Counted from the first letter of the stretch, positions 9,565-18,112 are shown. The stretch is DNA of 34,533 bases from Herpetosiphonaceae bacterium (GCA_036374795.1 DASUTC010000036.1:1-34533), one strand, 5' to 3'. Translations and numbers: made by a program. Notes: generated from the sequence alone by a model not told the origin.

Positions 9565-9717
9565 CGGCCAATTGTTGCGCGCAGCGCACAGGACGTTCTC
9601 TGTGGGTGTATCATGTATCAGCGCCAGAAGGATGTCGTCTCGGATCGGACGCTGGATCGAGATCGCCGCGATGCATCATCAGCGAAACGTCGTATAGAGT
9701 GGGGAGAGACTTCCAAC

Positions 9718-10290
9718 GTGGAGGCAACCGACGAGGAATTGATCGAGCGGCTGGCGAGCGGCGACCTGGCCGCGCTGGATGCGCTCTACACGCGCTACGC
9801 ACGGCCCGTCTTTTCGCTGGCGCTGCGCATCCTGACCGATAGCGCCGATGCCGAGGAAGTGACCCAGGATGTGTTCGAGCGAGTCTGGCGTCACGCGCCC
9901 ACGTTCGATGCGCAGCGCGGACGATTCGGGAGCTGGCTGCTGAGCATGACGCATCATGTGGCGATCGATCGCGTTCGTAAGCGTCAGCGCCGCCCGCAGC
10001 AGGCCGACGCGCAGGCCAGCGAGTGGTCGCTGCCGAACGAGCCGAGCAGCCACGACGTGCCCGAGTCGGTGCTGCGTAACCTCCAGGCGGAGCAAGTACG
10101 CCGCGCGCTGCGCTCGCTGCCGCCGTCGCAGCAGCAGGCGATCGAGCTGGCCTATTTCGGAGGATTAAGTCATCTGGAGATTGCGGCAGCGCTGGGAGAT
10201 CCGCTAGGCACCGTGAAAGCCCGCATCCGACGCGGTATGGATCGGCTCCGATCAGCCTTAGAGCGCTTTGTGACAGAGGGTGAAGTATGA
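9718..10290 (+). CDS. ECF-type RNA polymerase sigma factor
   Basis: From GTG 9718 the product is 190 residues, the usual size for an extracytoplasmic-function sigma factor. An in-frame ATG at 9613 would add 35 charged residues that do not look like sigma sequence and has no ribosome-binding site. GGAG at 9703-9706 lies somewhat far (11 nt) from the GTG, so the start is moderately sure. Region 2 is visible (DAEEVTQDVFERVW, then FGSWLLSMTHHVAIDRVRKR), and region 4 has a helix-turn-helix (LPPSQQQAIELAYFGGLSHLEIAAAL...GTVKARIRRGMDRLR). Its TGA overlaps the anti-sigma ATG (ATGA, 10287-10290), so the two are translationally coupled. It should redirect RNA polymerase when released from its anti-sigma partner. 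The signal is unknown. Confidence 0.92.
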   Translation: MEATDEELIERLASGDLAALDALYTRYARPVFSLALRILTDSADAEEVTQDVFERVWRHAPTFDAQRGRFGSWLLSMTHHVAIDRVRKRQRRPQQADAQASEWSLPNEPSSHDVPESVLRNLQAEQVRRALRSLPPSQQQAIELAYFGGLSHLEIAAALGDPLGTVKARIRRGMDRLRSALERFVTEGEV

Positions 10291-11048
10291 CCGACCAGCA
10301 TGTTGACGAGCTGATCGATTTGTATGCGCTTGGTGCGCTTGAGCCCGGCGAGCAGGTTGCGGTTGACGAGCATTTGGATGAGTGCCCACGCTGCCGCGCG
10401 CTGTTAGAGGAGGCCAAGCAGCTTGTGCAGCTTTTTGCGTGGACTCCCGATCAGCACGATCCGCCGCCCGCGCTCCGTGGCAAAGTGATGCAGCGCGTTG
10501 CCCATCTGCAACATCTTCAGGGCAAGACCCGCCGCTCGTGGTGGGAGCGCTTTTCGCTCCCGCCGTGGCTGCGCTCGCCGCGCCTCGGGCTGCAACTTTC
10601 AGGCGCGCTGCTGCTCCTGGTGGCGCTGCTCGGCTGGCGCACCGTGCGGCTCCAGGATGAGATCGCCAGCCTGCGCGGGCAACTGGCGGAGCAACAATCG
10701 CTGGTGGCGGTGCTGTACGCGCCCGGCACGCGCATCGTTCCGCTCGCGGCGACCGATCCCGAAGCGCCGCAGGGCTACCTGCTGTTCGATCCCAGCCGCG
10801 CGCGTGCCGTGCTCAAGACGACGGCGCTGGCGGCGCTGCCACAGGATAAGACCTACCAGCTCTGGCTGATCGCCGACAATCAGCCCGAAAGCGTGGGCCT
10901 GCTCAGCGTCGATCCGAATGGACAGGGCGCTGCTGAGATCCTGGCGCAGCGTCCGATCGGGCAGTATCAGGCGTTCGGTATCAGCGTCGAGCCCGCCGGG
11001 GGCAGCGCGCAGCCGACGACCACCCCGATCATTCTGGAAACCCTCTAG
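10287..11048 (+). CDS. RskA-type anti-sigma factor with zinc-finger domain
   Basis: This 253-residue membrane protein overlaps the sigma gene by 4 bp. Residues 1-50 are a zf-HC2 anti-sigma domain with His29-x3-Cys33-x2-Cys36, the ligands of a ZAS-type anti-sigma factor. Residues ~100-117 form one transmembrane helix, followed by a short coiled coil (~119-138). Residues ~140-253 are the extracytoplasmic RskA domain (ALPQDKTYQLWLIADNQPESVGLL). In this family the cytoplasmic N-terminus holds the sigma factor at the membrane until regulated proteolysis or a redox cue frees it. The sigma/anti-sigma/cupredoxin grouping suggests, but does not prove, an envelope redox or copper signal. Confidence 0.92.
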   Translation: MTDQHVDELIDLYALGALEPGEQVAVDEHLDECPRCRALLEEAKQLVQLFAWTPDQHDPPPALRGKVMQRVAHLQHLQGKTRRSWWERFSLPPWLRSPRLGLQLSGALLLLVALLGWRTVRLQDEIASLRGQLAEQQSLVAVLYAPGTRIVPLAATDPEAPQGYLLFDPSRARAVLKTTALAALPQDKTYQLWLIADNQPESVGLLSVDPNGQGAAEILAQRPIGQYQAFGISVEPAGGSAQPTTTPIILETL

Positions 11049-11099
11049 CGTCGACCCATACTGCGAACAACGAGTCAGATCCGCGATCGGGCGCTCGAT

Positions 11100-11138
11100 G
11101 GTGCGACATGCCGCGCCATAGCTACGGCATGTCGCACC
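11100..11138. terminator. Long hairpin between convergent genes
   Basis: Perfect 14-bp arms GGTGCGACATGCCG (11100-11113) and CGGCATGTCGCACC (11125-11138) flank an 11-nt loop. It lies between the anti-sigma gene (+) and the decayed gene (-), so it could end transcription from both sides, although no U-run follows on either strand. Confidence 0.45.
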
Positions 11139-11191
11139 TACCAGCGGCAGCGGGAACGGGCCGTAAGACCGCTATTCCCGCTCGCAACCGA

Positions 11192-12620
11192 CTACCTGGC
11201 AGTTACAGATCTGGTCGCCGTGCCGCCCAGGCTACTGCGCACAGTGATATTCTGGGGGTTGACGGGCCAGCTCCACTGTCCGCTATATCTGCCGTTGCCG
11301 CCACTGCTCAGCGTGCCGATATACTCGCCGGTCGCCGTCACATACGCCTTGAGCGTCGCCGCGCTCCGTGTGCTGCTGGCCTCGACCCTGAGCTGCTTCT
11401 TCGAGACGGTGTACTCAGCGCGGCTGATCGAAACCGTGTCCGGCGTCGGAGTCGCCGTGGCCGTGGGCAGCGGGGTCGGCGTGAGCGTTGGCGCAGGTGT
11501 TGGCGTGGGCGTCGCCGGTGGGGGCGTGGTGCCGCTGCTGTTGGTAGCCGACGAGTTCTGGAAGCGCAGGTCGTGAGCGACCACCCGCACCTGCACGCTG
11601 GCAAAGCCGCTGCCGGGCGCGGTCTGCCACGTGTAGCTGCGGGCGCTGCCAGGCAGATCACGCGCGATCACGTGCCAGGTTCGTCCGCCGTCATACGAGC
11701 CATGCACGTCGAACGAGCGCAGGCCCTCGTCATCGCTGGCGGACCAGGCGATCGGCACGCTTGAGCCGGGGGCGATGCTCGCGCCGCTCACCGGGCTGAG
11801 CAGCGCTACCGTCGGCGCTGCGTCGGGGATGCGCGCGTCGGGGCGGATCGTGAACGGCTCGCTGAAGAACCACTTGACACGATTGTAGGTGCCGTAGATC
11901 TTGATGCCGACCCGCGCCGAGTCGGTGCTGACGAATGGCATCGTCAGCGGCAGCGGCAGGCAGCCCGCCGTTCCCATGCCGCCGAGCGAAACGCTGCGCT
12001 GATTACCATCCATGAACAGATACGCCTCGAAGCTATCCGCCGCCAGGCTCAAGCCCGACGCGGTCCAGCAGATCGGTACCTGATCGCCCGTGCGGAAGGG
12101 GCCGCGCAGGTCGCTGGTGATGGTCAGCGTGCCAGTCGCCTCGCCCGAAGGAATAACCAACGAGGCGGCATCCAGCCCTCGCGCCCGGTGCTATCTACCG
12201 CCACCACGCGGATCGTCGCGGTCGGATTGGTTCCCTGGAAGCCGATGTTGGGCACCGTCCACTCGAACGACCGCTGCCAGGCAGGCAGGCTATCCGCGAT
12301 AACGGTGTAGGTCTGCTCGCCGCCGCTGTCGGGCGAGAACAGGATTTTGTGAGAAGCCAGGCCGCTGGCATCCTGCGATTCCCAGTTGAGCATGATCTGC
12401 TGCCCCGGCTCTGCCAGGAACGACGGCGCGTGCAACTGGACGCGCGCTGTTGCTATAGTCGGGCGCTGCCGTCAGGAACGGCTTGATCGGCACGCCGGAG
12501 GCCGCCGAGTCGCCGGTGCCGCGCGCGTTGTCGGGCGAGGTCGGGCCGCTGGCGTTGCCCCACCAGTTATAGCGCGCATCGCTGGCCGACGAGACGCCGA
12601 TGCCGTTGCATGGGGGGATC
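11192..12620 (-). pseudogene. Decayed beta-helix/surface protein gene (5' truncated, two frameshifts)
   Basis: Read on the minus strand, one continuous protein is spread over three frames. The 5' piece (about 12612-12460) reads NGIGVSSASDARYNWWGNASGP...GVPIKPFLT, typical of the last coil of NosD/pectate-lyase-like right-handed beta-helix proteins. Near 12455 the frame shifts to VQLHAPSFLAEPG...ATIRVVAVDSTGREG, an Ig/FN3-like repeat. Near 12170 it shifts again to LDAASLVIPSGEATG and runs to TAG at 11192. That last part holds another Ig-like repeat (PTVALLSPVSGASIAPGSSVPIAWSASDDEG...), a Pro/Thr linker (PTPTPAPTLTPTP) and a final beta-rich domain. No start codon, signal peptide or beta-helix body is present upstream; homology stops at ~12620. 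It is therefore a remnant, unless the frameshifts are assembly errors, in which case only the truncation stands. A functional relative would be a secreted glycan-binding or adhesion protein. Confidence 0.7.
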
Positions 12621-12920
12621 TCTTTCGTTGATACCCTTGGGCGCAGACCAGTAGGTATAAGGAGACGAACAAACGACACACTGTGCCGTGTGATTTTGAA
12701 GGCAGGCGCATACAAAGGGGTTGATGGATACTTGAGAATGTACCCGGTGGTGGATGTTCTCCCGACTTCCCGCTGTAGGATACCAAAATCGATTTGATTT
12801 TGGTAGGGTCGAATGGAGGAGCCTTCCAGATCGCCAAAACCAGCCAGGCTGTCTGGGCGCTGGCTCAGGCATAGAATACAGTATGCACGATCGATCGGAC
12901 ATACCGCGAAGGAGCATGAG
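12621..12920. other. Intergenic region without a recognisable gene; short hairpin
   Basis: No supported coding region lies between the pseudogene remnant and the phosphoesterase start. A hairpin with perfect 10-bp arms TACCAAAATC (12781-12790) and GATTTTGGTA (12796-12805) and a 5-nt loop is visible, without a following U-run. It may be a regulatory structure in the leader of the phosphoesterase gene. Confidence 0.4.
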
Positions 12921-13646
12921 ATGCGCGTTGCACTGATCTCGGATATTCACGGCAACCTGGTAGCGCTGGAGACGGTGCTCGCCGATCTCGCAGGCCAGGC
13001 GGTCGATCGGATCGTTTGCCTCGGCGATGTCGCCGCGACCGGCCCGCAGCCGCACGAAGCGATCGAGCGGCTGCGCGCGCTCAACTGTCCGGTGGTTATG
13101 GGCAATACCGATGAGTGGCTGATCACTGCGCGGCCAGCGACCGCAGCCAGCGACGAGATTCATCAGGCGATCGATCGCTGGTGCCGCGAGCAACTGACCG
13201 CCGCCGACCTGGACTTCCTGCGCACGTTCGCGCCGACGATCGAGGTCGCGCTCGACGACAAGACCGCGCTGCTGTGCGTTCATGGCTCGCCGCGCTCGAA
13301 CACGGAAGCGATCGAGACAACCACGCCCGACGATGCCCTCGCGCCGATGCTGTCGAACACCGCCGCGCTGGTTATCGCCAGCGGTCACACGCACGTCCAG
13401 ATGCTGCGCCGCTACAACGGGCAGATCGTAATCAATCCCGGCAGCGTTGGCCTGCCCTACGAGATCCTCGGCGCGAGCGATGAGATCCGCAATCCGCCCT
13501 GGGCGGAGTACGCGATCCTGAGCTGGCACGGCCAGCGCCTGGGCATCGAGCTACGCCGCGTGCCGCTCGACATCCGTGCGGTGACGCGGGCGGCGCTTGA
13601 GAGCGGCATGCCGTATGTGGAAGCGTGGGTCAGAGATTGGCGCTAG
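12921..13646 (+). CDS. YfcE/MPE-type metallophosphoesterase
   Basis: This 241-residue protein starts at ATG 12921, chosen because AAGGAG (12909-12914) lies 6 nt upstream and the protein then begins directly with MRVALISDIHGN. The calcineurin-like phosphoesterase motifs are in order: D-x-H (Asp8, His10), GDxxxxGP (Asp36), GNTDEW (Asn62), VHGSPRS, and SGHTHVQM followed by NPGSVGLPYE. All metal-binding residues expected for a dinuclear site are present. The length and the PGSVG ending place it in the YfcE/MJ0936 group (PF12850-like), cytoplasmic phosphodiesterases of broad specificity; the substrate cannot be read from sequence. It lies 64 bp upstream of an oxidoreductase on the same strand and may be cotranscribed with it. 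Confidence 0.92.
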   Translation: MRVALISDIHGNLVALETVLADLAGQAVDRIVCLGDVAATGPQPHEAIERLRALNCPVVMGNTDEWLITARPATAASDEIHQAIDRWCREQLTAADLDFLRTFAPTIEVALDDKTALLCVHGSPRSNTEAIETTTPDDALAPMLSNTAALVIASGHTHVQMLRRYNGQIVINPGSVGLPYEILGASDEIRNPPWAEYAILSWHGQRLGIELRRVPLDIRAVTRAALESGMPYVEAWVRDWR

Positions 13647-13710
13647 TATCTGAGCACCGTGCAAACTTGGAGTACGATACAGGTATATGTATATGCAAAG
13701 GGAGCGCATG

Positions 13711-14481
13711 ATGTCACGAATTCGCATCGGAGTACAACTACAGCCGCAGCACACGTCCTACGCCGATTTCGCCGACGGCGTGCGGCAGGCCGAGGAGCTT
13801 GGCGTCGACACGATCTGGACCTGGGATCATTTCTACCCGCTGTACGGCGATCCTGAGGGCACGCACTTTGAGGGCTGGACGCTGGTGACGGCGATGGCGC
13901 AGTTGACGAGTCGCGCCGAGATCGGCTGCCTGGTGACGTGCAACAGCTACCGCAATCCCGACCTGCTGGCCGACATGGCGCGAACTGTCGATCATATCAG
14001 CGGCGGACGCTTGATTTTCGGCATTGGCGCTGGCTGGTTCGAGCGCGACTACCGCGAGTACGGCTATGAGTTCGGCACCGCTCCGGGCCGCCTTCAGGAG
14101 CTTGGCCGCAGCCTGCCGGTGATCAAAGAGCGCTGGCAGAAGCTTAACCCGCCGCCCGTGCGCAACCCCATCCCGACGCTGATCGGCGGCGGCGGCGAGA
14201 AAGTCACGCTCCGGCTGGTCGCGCAGTACGCCGATCTCTGGAATAGCTTCGGGCCGCCCGAAACATATAAGCACAAGAACGAGGTGCTCACGAGCTGGTG
14301 TCACGAGCTAGGCCGCGACCCGGCGGCGGTCGAGCGTACCGTGCTGGTCAACCCCAACGAGCTGGATCAGCTCGATGCATTTGTGGACGCGGGCGCGACG
14401 CATATGATCCTGGGCCTGGGCGCGCCCTGGAACATCGAGGCGGCAAAGCGGCTGGCCCAGTGGCGCGACGCGCAGGGCTAA
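13711..14481 (+). CDS. LLM-class F420/flavin-dependent oxidoreductase
   Basis: The product is 256 residues from ATG 13711. GGAG at 13701-13704 is 6 nt upstream of this ATG; the adjacent ATG 13708 would be only 3 nt away. The sequence is a luciferase-like TIM barrel: MSRIRIGVQLQPQHTSY at the N-terminus, TIWTWDHFYPL, a TSRAEIGCLVTCNSYRNP strand, the strongly conserved DHISGGRLIFGIGAGWFERDYREYGYEF block, and PTLIGGGGEKVTLRLVAQYADLWN. The pattern fits F420-dependent LLM oxidoreductases (TIGR03560-like); substrate unknown. F420 and FMN use cannot be told apart here. It ends 29 bp before a strong shared terminator. Confidence 0.88.
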   Translation: MSRIRIGVQLQPQHTSYADFADGVRQAEELGVDTIWTWDHFYPLYGDPEGTHFEGWTLVTAMAQLTSRAEIGCLVTCNSYRNPDLLADMARTVDHISGGRLIFGIGAGWFERDYREYGYEFGTAPGRLQELGRSLPVIKERWQKLNPPPVRNPIPTLIGGGGEKVTLRLVAQYADLWNSFGPPETYKHKNEVLTSWCHELGRDPAAVERTVLVNPNELDQLDAFVDAGATHMILGLGAPWNIEAAKRLAQWRDAQG

Positions 14482-14509
14482 GCGCGATCCGGCGGGCATC
14501 GCAACGAAA

Positions 14510-14552
14510 GAAGCTCCCACAATGCCAGGCTCTCTGGCGCTGTGGGAGCTTC
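14510..14552. terminator. Terminator between oxidoreductase and mbtH-like gene (both directions)
   Basis: Perfect 12-base arms GAAGCTCCCACA (14510-14521) and TGTGGGAGCTTC (14541-14552) enclose a second stem (GCCAG/CTGGC). On the minus strand the stem is followed by TTTCGTT, so it fits a Rho-independent terminator for the mbtH-like gene. The plus side lacks a U-run. Confidence 0.7.
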
Positions 14553-14565
14553 TCGGGGAGCGAGC

Positions 14566-14793
14566 TTACTCGCCCTGGCCCTGGGCTTCTTCCATCTTTT
14601 TGCGCAGGCTCAGCGGGCGCATGTCGGTCCAGACCTCTTTGATGTAGTCCAGGCACTCCTGCTTGGGTCCGCTCTTGCCGACGTCGCGCCAGCCCAGCGC
14701 GTTCTCGCGGTCGGCGGGCCAGATCGAATACTGCTCCTCGTGGTTGACGACAACCTTGTAGATCGTCGTATCTTCCTGCTCATCCCGGTTCAT
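14566..14793 (-). CDS. MbtH-like protein
   Basis: This 75-residue protein starts at ATG 14793 with GGAGG 5 nt upstream (minus strand). It carries the MbtH signature N17-x-E-x-Q-x-S-x-W25-P, then GW35 and [10 protein letters not shown]55TDMRP, ending at the usual length. MbtH-like proteins bind and activate adenylation domains of non-ribosomal peptide synthetases. No NRPS or adenylation gene is in the window, so its partner must lie elsewhere, or it acts outside NRPS. The tail EEAQGQGE is short and charged. Its neighbours (oxidoreductase, replication protein) do not suggest a biosynthetic cluster. Confidence 0.9.
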   Translation of the reverse strand: MNRDEQEDTTIYKVVVNHEEQYSIWPADRENALGWRDVGKSGPKQECLDYIKEVWTDMRPLSLRKKMEEAQGQGE

Positions 14794-14982
14794 GATACCT
14801 CCATTACAACGATGTGCGTCCGACAGTTACCCTGGGGGAAGGGCGATAATATTGATACCAGCTTTAAGCTTTTTTGCCAAGATCGCTGGAGTTTACTCAG
14901 CCGACTCGACCACGGCAGGCGTCGCTGCTTCAGGGTTGGCCGAGCGTCCTCATGCGAGTATTCCTGGTCGGCTGGACACGCA

Positions 14983-15039
14983 AAAGCCACTGGGGACACA
15001 GCCACAGCATCGCACTATGGCAGCCTCCTCAGTGGCTTT
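14983..15039 (+). terminator. Stem-loop with U-rich tail in the 14794-15301 gap
   Basis: The arms AAAGCCACTG (14983-14992) and CAGTGGCTTT (15030-15039) enclose 37 nt and are followed shortly by CGTTTTTG. The 508-bp gap between the mbtH-like gene and the rep gene contains no credible coding region; this stem-loop is the only structure noticed. It may terminate transcription or belong to a small RNA. Confidence 0.35.
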
Positions 15040-15301
15040 CGCTGCACGTTCGTTTTTGAGCATCCCGATCCATATGAGGGTGGAGCGCCGGATCTGGATG
15101 CATCGCGCGTCGTGGTGGATGACGCTCAGAGGGTGAACGTGCGACACATTGAAACCAGGGTTCATCTTGTTATTGAAATCTGTAGTGGCTTGCTTTTCAG
15201 TTCGGCACCGGGGGGAAGTGCTTCGCTGCTATGACCGTAGCATAGCAGAGCGACCTTACCGGCTACCTTACCGTCTCGAATCGAACGAGCGCGGTCAGGA
15301 C

Positions 15302-17773
15302 TCAGCGATAGTAGCTCAGCCGCGAGTCGAGCACCACGGCAACCTGCACTGGAAAGCCGAGCAGCGTATGCAGCGTATCCGCGATCAGCGGCGCGTAGGA
15401 CTCTTGAAGCTTATCGCGCGCAAAGATGTTGGGCGTGCCCACGATCGCCTGCTGGTCTTCGAGCTGAACCAGCGATGTTTCTCTGATCCACGTTTCAAAC
15501 TCGCTGTAGGGCAGATGTTTGCGCAGGCTATCCAGGGCTACATGCCAGACCTGCTGCGGCTGCTCCGCCTGCTTCGATCCGGCTGCTTGCGGCTGCTGAT
15601 CGGCAGCGGGAACGGCACAGGCGGGACACAAACCGCCGCCGGTGTAGCGACCACAGGCACACAATCCCGGCGCGAGCGTCTGCGCGCCCGAGACACCAGC
15701 GCGCTGTGGGCCGCGTGGCAGCTTCGGATGATCCTGTGGCAGGTGGCCTGAGCGAATGCCCCACGCCAGCCAGGCGGCTCGATCTTTAATCTCGGCGCGG
15801 CGCACATCTGCCTCCGCGATCCATGCCTCGATCTGCTCCTGGGTGATCGCCGCCGTCAGGATCGCCGGATTAACGCCCTCACGCTCTAGCAGCAGACGGC
15901 GAGCATCGGATGGCGCAGGGACATCCTGTAGCGCTTCAGGGACAGATGCGGCCTTCGCGCGTGTCCCTGGAGGTCGCCTGGTAGCGCAGGGATCGGCAGG
16001 TTGCAATGCGCGCCGGGCAGCCGCCTGCTGGTTATTGCTGATCGCCCGCCGCAGGTAGGCTACCGAGAGCTGCGGCGGTGTCGCCGCCTGCTCCGCGCGC
16101 TGAAGCACCTCCCAGCATTCATCGGGCTGCCGCTCGAAGAGCGCTTTGAGCACATGATACTCAGGGACACTCACGTCGCGCAGGCTGGTCGTCTGGCCGA
16201 TCGAGCGATACGCCTGGAGGAACTGAGGCCATATCGCCGACGATTCGGCTGAGCCGCGCGCTTGAACCAGGGACAACGCTTGCTGGACACACTGATGAAA
16301 CACAGGCAGCTTGAGCGCATCGCCAAAGCGGCGCGGACGCAGGGACTCCGGCAGGGACATGACGGCCCGCAGCGCCGCCAGTACGACACCTATGGGCGTA
16401 TTCGTTCGCTTGAACAGACGATAGGCCGCTTTTTTCTCGCCTTCGGTATAGGCGTAGCGCTGCTGACCGCCGTACAAGATCTGCTGCACCGCCTGCCAGA
16501 AGTGGCTGTCGTGCCGGGTGCTCGAAAGCTCATCGTCGCGGATGTGCGGCGCTACCAGCGGAATGTCTCCAACGGCTGGCTCGATCAATGACCGAGCCAG
16601 CCGAGTCCCGCCGATGGACTGGATCGGAGTCTCCCCAAAAGGAGGATTCGATGTCTCATGACTCCAAGGCATAATGATCAGATCACGCAGCAGGGACTCG
16701 GCGGAGACATCCACCTGCTCCTGAGATTCGCGCTGCTGCTGCGCTTCTTCGCCGCCTGTCCCTAGAGGTCTTCGAGTCACTGCAAGACCCTGGGGACTCT
16801 GCGGGGACTCGGCGGAGACATCAGGTGTTTGAGTCACTGCAAGACCCTCAGGGACACATGAGGACGCGATTGTCCCTGGCATGCTCGACCCACGCTCCGT
16901 TGTCCCTGGCACACCTGTCCCTGCCGCATCTGTCCCTGGCACTGCCGGTACCCCGGCACCCGGCGATGTGTTCGGTATTCCCGGTGTTCCATTATGTCCA
17001 CCACCACGGGGATAACGCCGCTGCGCTGAGAGAAGCTGATTGGCGATGGCGCGATTCTCCTGCATCAGCCGCGCAGCTCGGCGTTGCGACCACTCGACCC
17101 AGGCGCGGGCCTGCTGGCGGTAGGGCTGAAGCGCGTCTACGCCATGCAGATGGGCAAATAGCCTGGCCCAGCGCTCGTCTTGAATCAGCGCCGGGAGCAG
17201 CGACGGCCACGCGCCGTCAGGATCGAAGAGGTCTTCGGGATCGGTGTTTTGCAGCATACCCGCCTGGCCCAGCGATCGCAGGGCAGCCTGAGCATCCTTC
17301 TGGCGAGTAGCGCCGAGTGGATCGGCGGCGGCAGGTTCGAGCGCGACCAACAGCGCATCCAGCACGCGCTCCAACATCTTCCAATCCAGCACCGGATGAT
17401 CCAGCCGTCCGACGACATAATAGGTGGCTGCCGTGTGGTGAGGACGCTCTATGTCGCCGCTGGAGCCGTACTGGACTTCGACATGCACCAGCCCGACGGT
17501 AGATAGCAGGTATTCCGGCCCCTGGATCGCCCAGCCGGTACGCCGTCCCAGGATACGCTGAATCCGTTGTTTGGTAGGACCATCGGGATCGAGGATGAAC
17601 GGCCTGAGCATCCGCTGATTGTCGAACATATCCCGCAGATAGCTGTAGATGAACACTCCATCTGCGGTCAAGATGGGTGCCCAATCGTAGGTTATGTCGC
17701 GCCATTCAGAAGATACCCCGATGTCGCCTGCGCGGAAGAGCGCTGGTAGCCCATCGGGTCCAGGGGTTGACAT
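15302..17773 (-). CDS. Putative replication initiator with C-terminal DnaA_N-like domain
   Basis: This 823-residue protein starts at ATG 17773, with a GAGG ~10 nt upstream on the minus strand. Residues ~10-130 look like a compact DNA-binding (winged-helix-like) domain, not matched to a named family. Residues ~250-370 are low complexity, rich in P, G, T, S, with internally repeated GLAVT and DVSAES units. A mainly helical middle follows (~390-690). A zinc-ribbon-like motif C705-x-C707-x8-C716-x2-C719 precedes residues 742-817, which read like DnaA domain I (VWHVALDSLRKHLPYSEFETWI...ED...IVGTPNIFARDKLQESY...LLGFPVQV). In DnaA that domain self-associates and binds the replicative helicase or its loaders. 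There is no Walker A or AAA+ core, so this is not DnaA. With parA and parB nearby, a plasmid-type initiator that recruits helicase through this tail is the best inference. The gene also contains an array of TGTCCCTG octamers. Confidence 0.7.
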   Translation of the reverse strand: MSTPGPDGLPALFRAGDIGVSSEWRDITYDWAPILTADGVFIYSYLRDMFDNQRMLRPFILDPDGPTKQRIQRILGRRTGWAIQGPEYLLSTVGLVHVEVQYGSSGDIERPHHTAATYYVVGRLDHPVLDWKMLERVLDALLVALEPAAADPLGATRQKDAQAALRSLGQAGMLQNTDPEDLFDPDGAWPSLLPALIQDERWARLFAHLHGVDALQPYRQQARAWVEWSQRRAARLMQENRAIANQLLSAQRRYPRGGGHNGTPGIPNTSPGAGVPAVPGTDAAGTGVPGTTERGSSMPGTIASSCVPEGLAVTQTPDVSAESPQSPQGLAVTRRPLGTGGEEAQQQRESQEQVDVSAESLLRDLIIMPWSHETSNPPFGETPIQSIGGTRLARSLIEPAVGDIPLVAPHIRDDELSSTRHDSHFWQAVQQILYGGQQRYAYTEGEKKAAYRLFKRTNTPIGVVLAALRAVMSLPESLRPRRFGDALKLPVFHQCVQQALSLVQARGSAESSAIWPQFLQAYRSIGQTTSLRDVSVPEYHVLKALFERQPDECWEVLQRAEQAATPPQLSVAYLRRAISNNQQAAARRALQPADPCATRRPPGTRAKAASVPEALQDVPAPSDARRLLLEREGVNPAILTAAITQEQIEAWIAEADVRRAEIKDRAAWLAWGIRSGHLPQDHPKLPRGPQRAGVSGAQTLAPGLCACGRYTGGGLCPACAVPAADQQPQAAGSKQAEQPQQVWHVALDSLRKHLPYSEFETWIRETSLVQLEDQQAIVGTPNIFARDKLQESYAPLIADTLHTLLGFPVQVAVVLDSRLSYYR
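15916..16938. repeat. Array of TGTCCCTG/CAGGGACA octamers inside the rep gene
   Basis: Eleven exact copies are present. CAGGGACA is at 15916, 15937, 16162, 16268, 16352 and 16849; TGTCCCTG is at 15962, 16871, 16901, 16916 and 16931. One-mismatch copies are at 16340, 16691 and 16757. They encode different peptides (Pro-Gly-Thr, Val-Pro-Glu, Ser-Leu) in different frames and orientations, so the constraint acts on DNA. By comparison, an 8-mer would be expected ~0.03 times by chance over both strands of 1 kb of random sequence. These could be initiator-binding iterons of an origin inside the gene. Confidence 0.75.
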
Positions 17774-18078
17774 GATGCTTTAACCTCTCTCTCGGATAGC
17801 GCCTGTCAATTACGTCGTTGTTGCCAGAGTGTCCCGCCGCCGATGAGCAGTTTGCCCTCTGCCGCTCGACAGCAATCATCACAACCCCTACAGGTCGTCC
17901 GCCGTTGGGTCGTGGATCGCCTACATGCTCCGCTGCGCTGACTTGCCTGGAAGCCACGTCATCACGCGACGAATGCCAGCAACCTGCGCCGATATCAGTG
18001 TAGAAAAAGAGAGTGCAAATGCCTAGAGCTTTGCGCGCAGGTTGCGTGCAGGTTTTCGCAGGAGCAGCGTGGTTGAGT

Positions 18079-18112
18079 GCAGTTCTGTGCAAAAAGTACT
18101 GCACATAACTGC
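18079..18112. repeat. Palindromic element, copy 1
   Basis: GCAGTTCTGTGCAAAAAGT (18079-18097) is repeated exactly at 18404-18422. Here its inverted partner is GTACTGCACATAACTGC, so the outer GCAGTT/AACTGC and inner TGTGCA/TGCACA arms pair with one mismatch. It is a candidate binding site for the initiator or the neighbouring regulator. Confidence 0.6.

Noticed and set aside
14542-15234. A 230-residue plus-strand frame crossing the mbtH-like gene
   Set aside because: It is antisense to the mbtH-like gene in its first third, and the remainder has no recognisable features.
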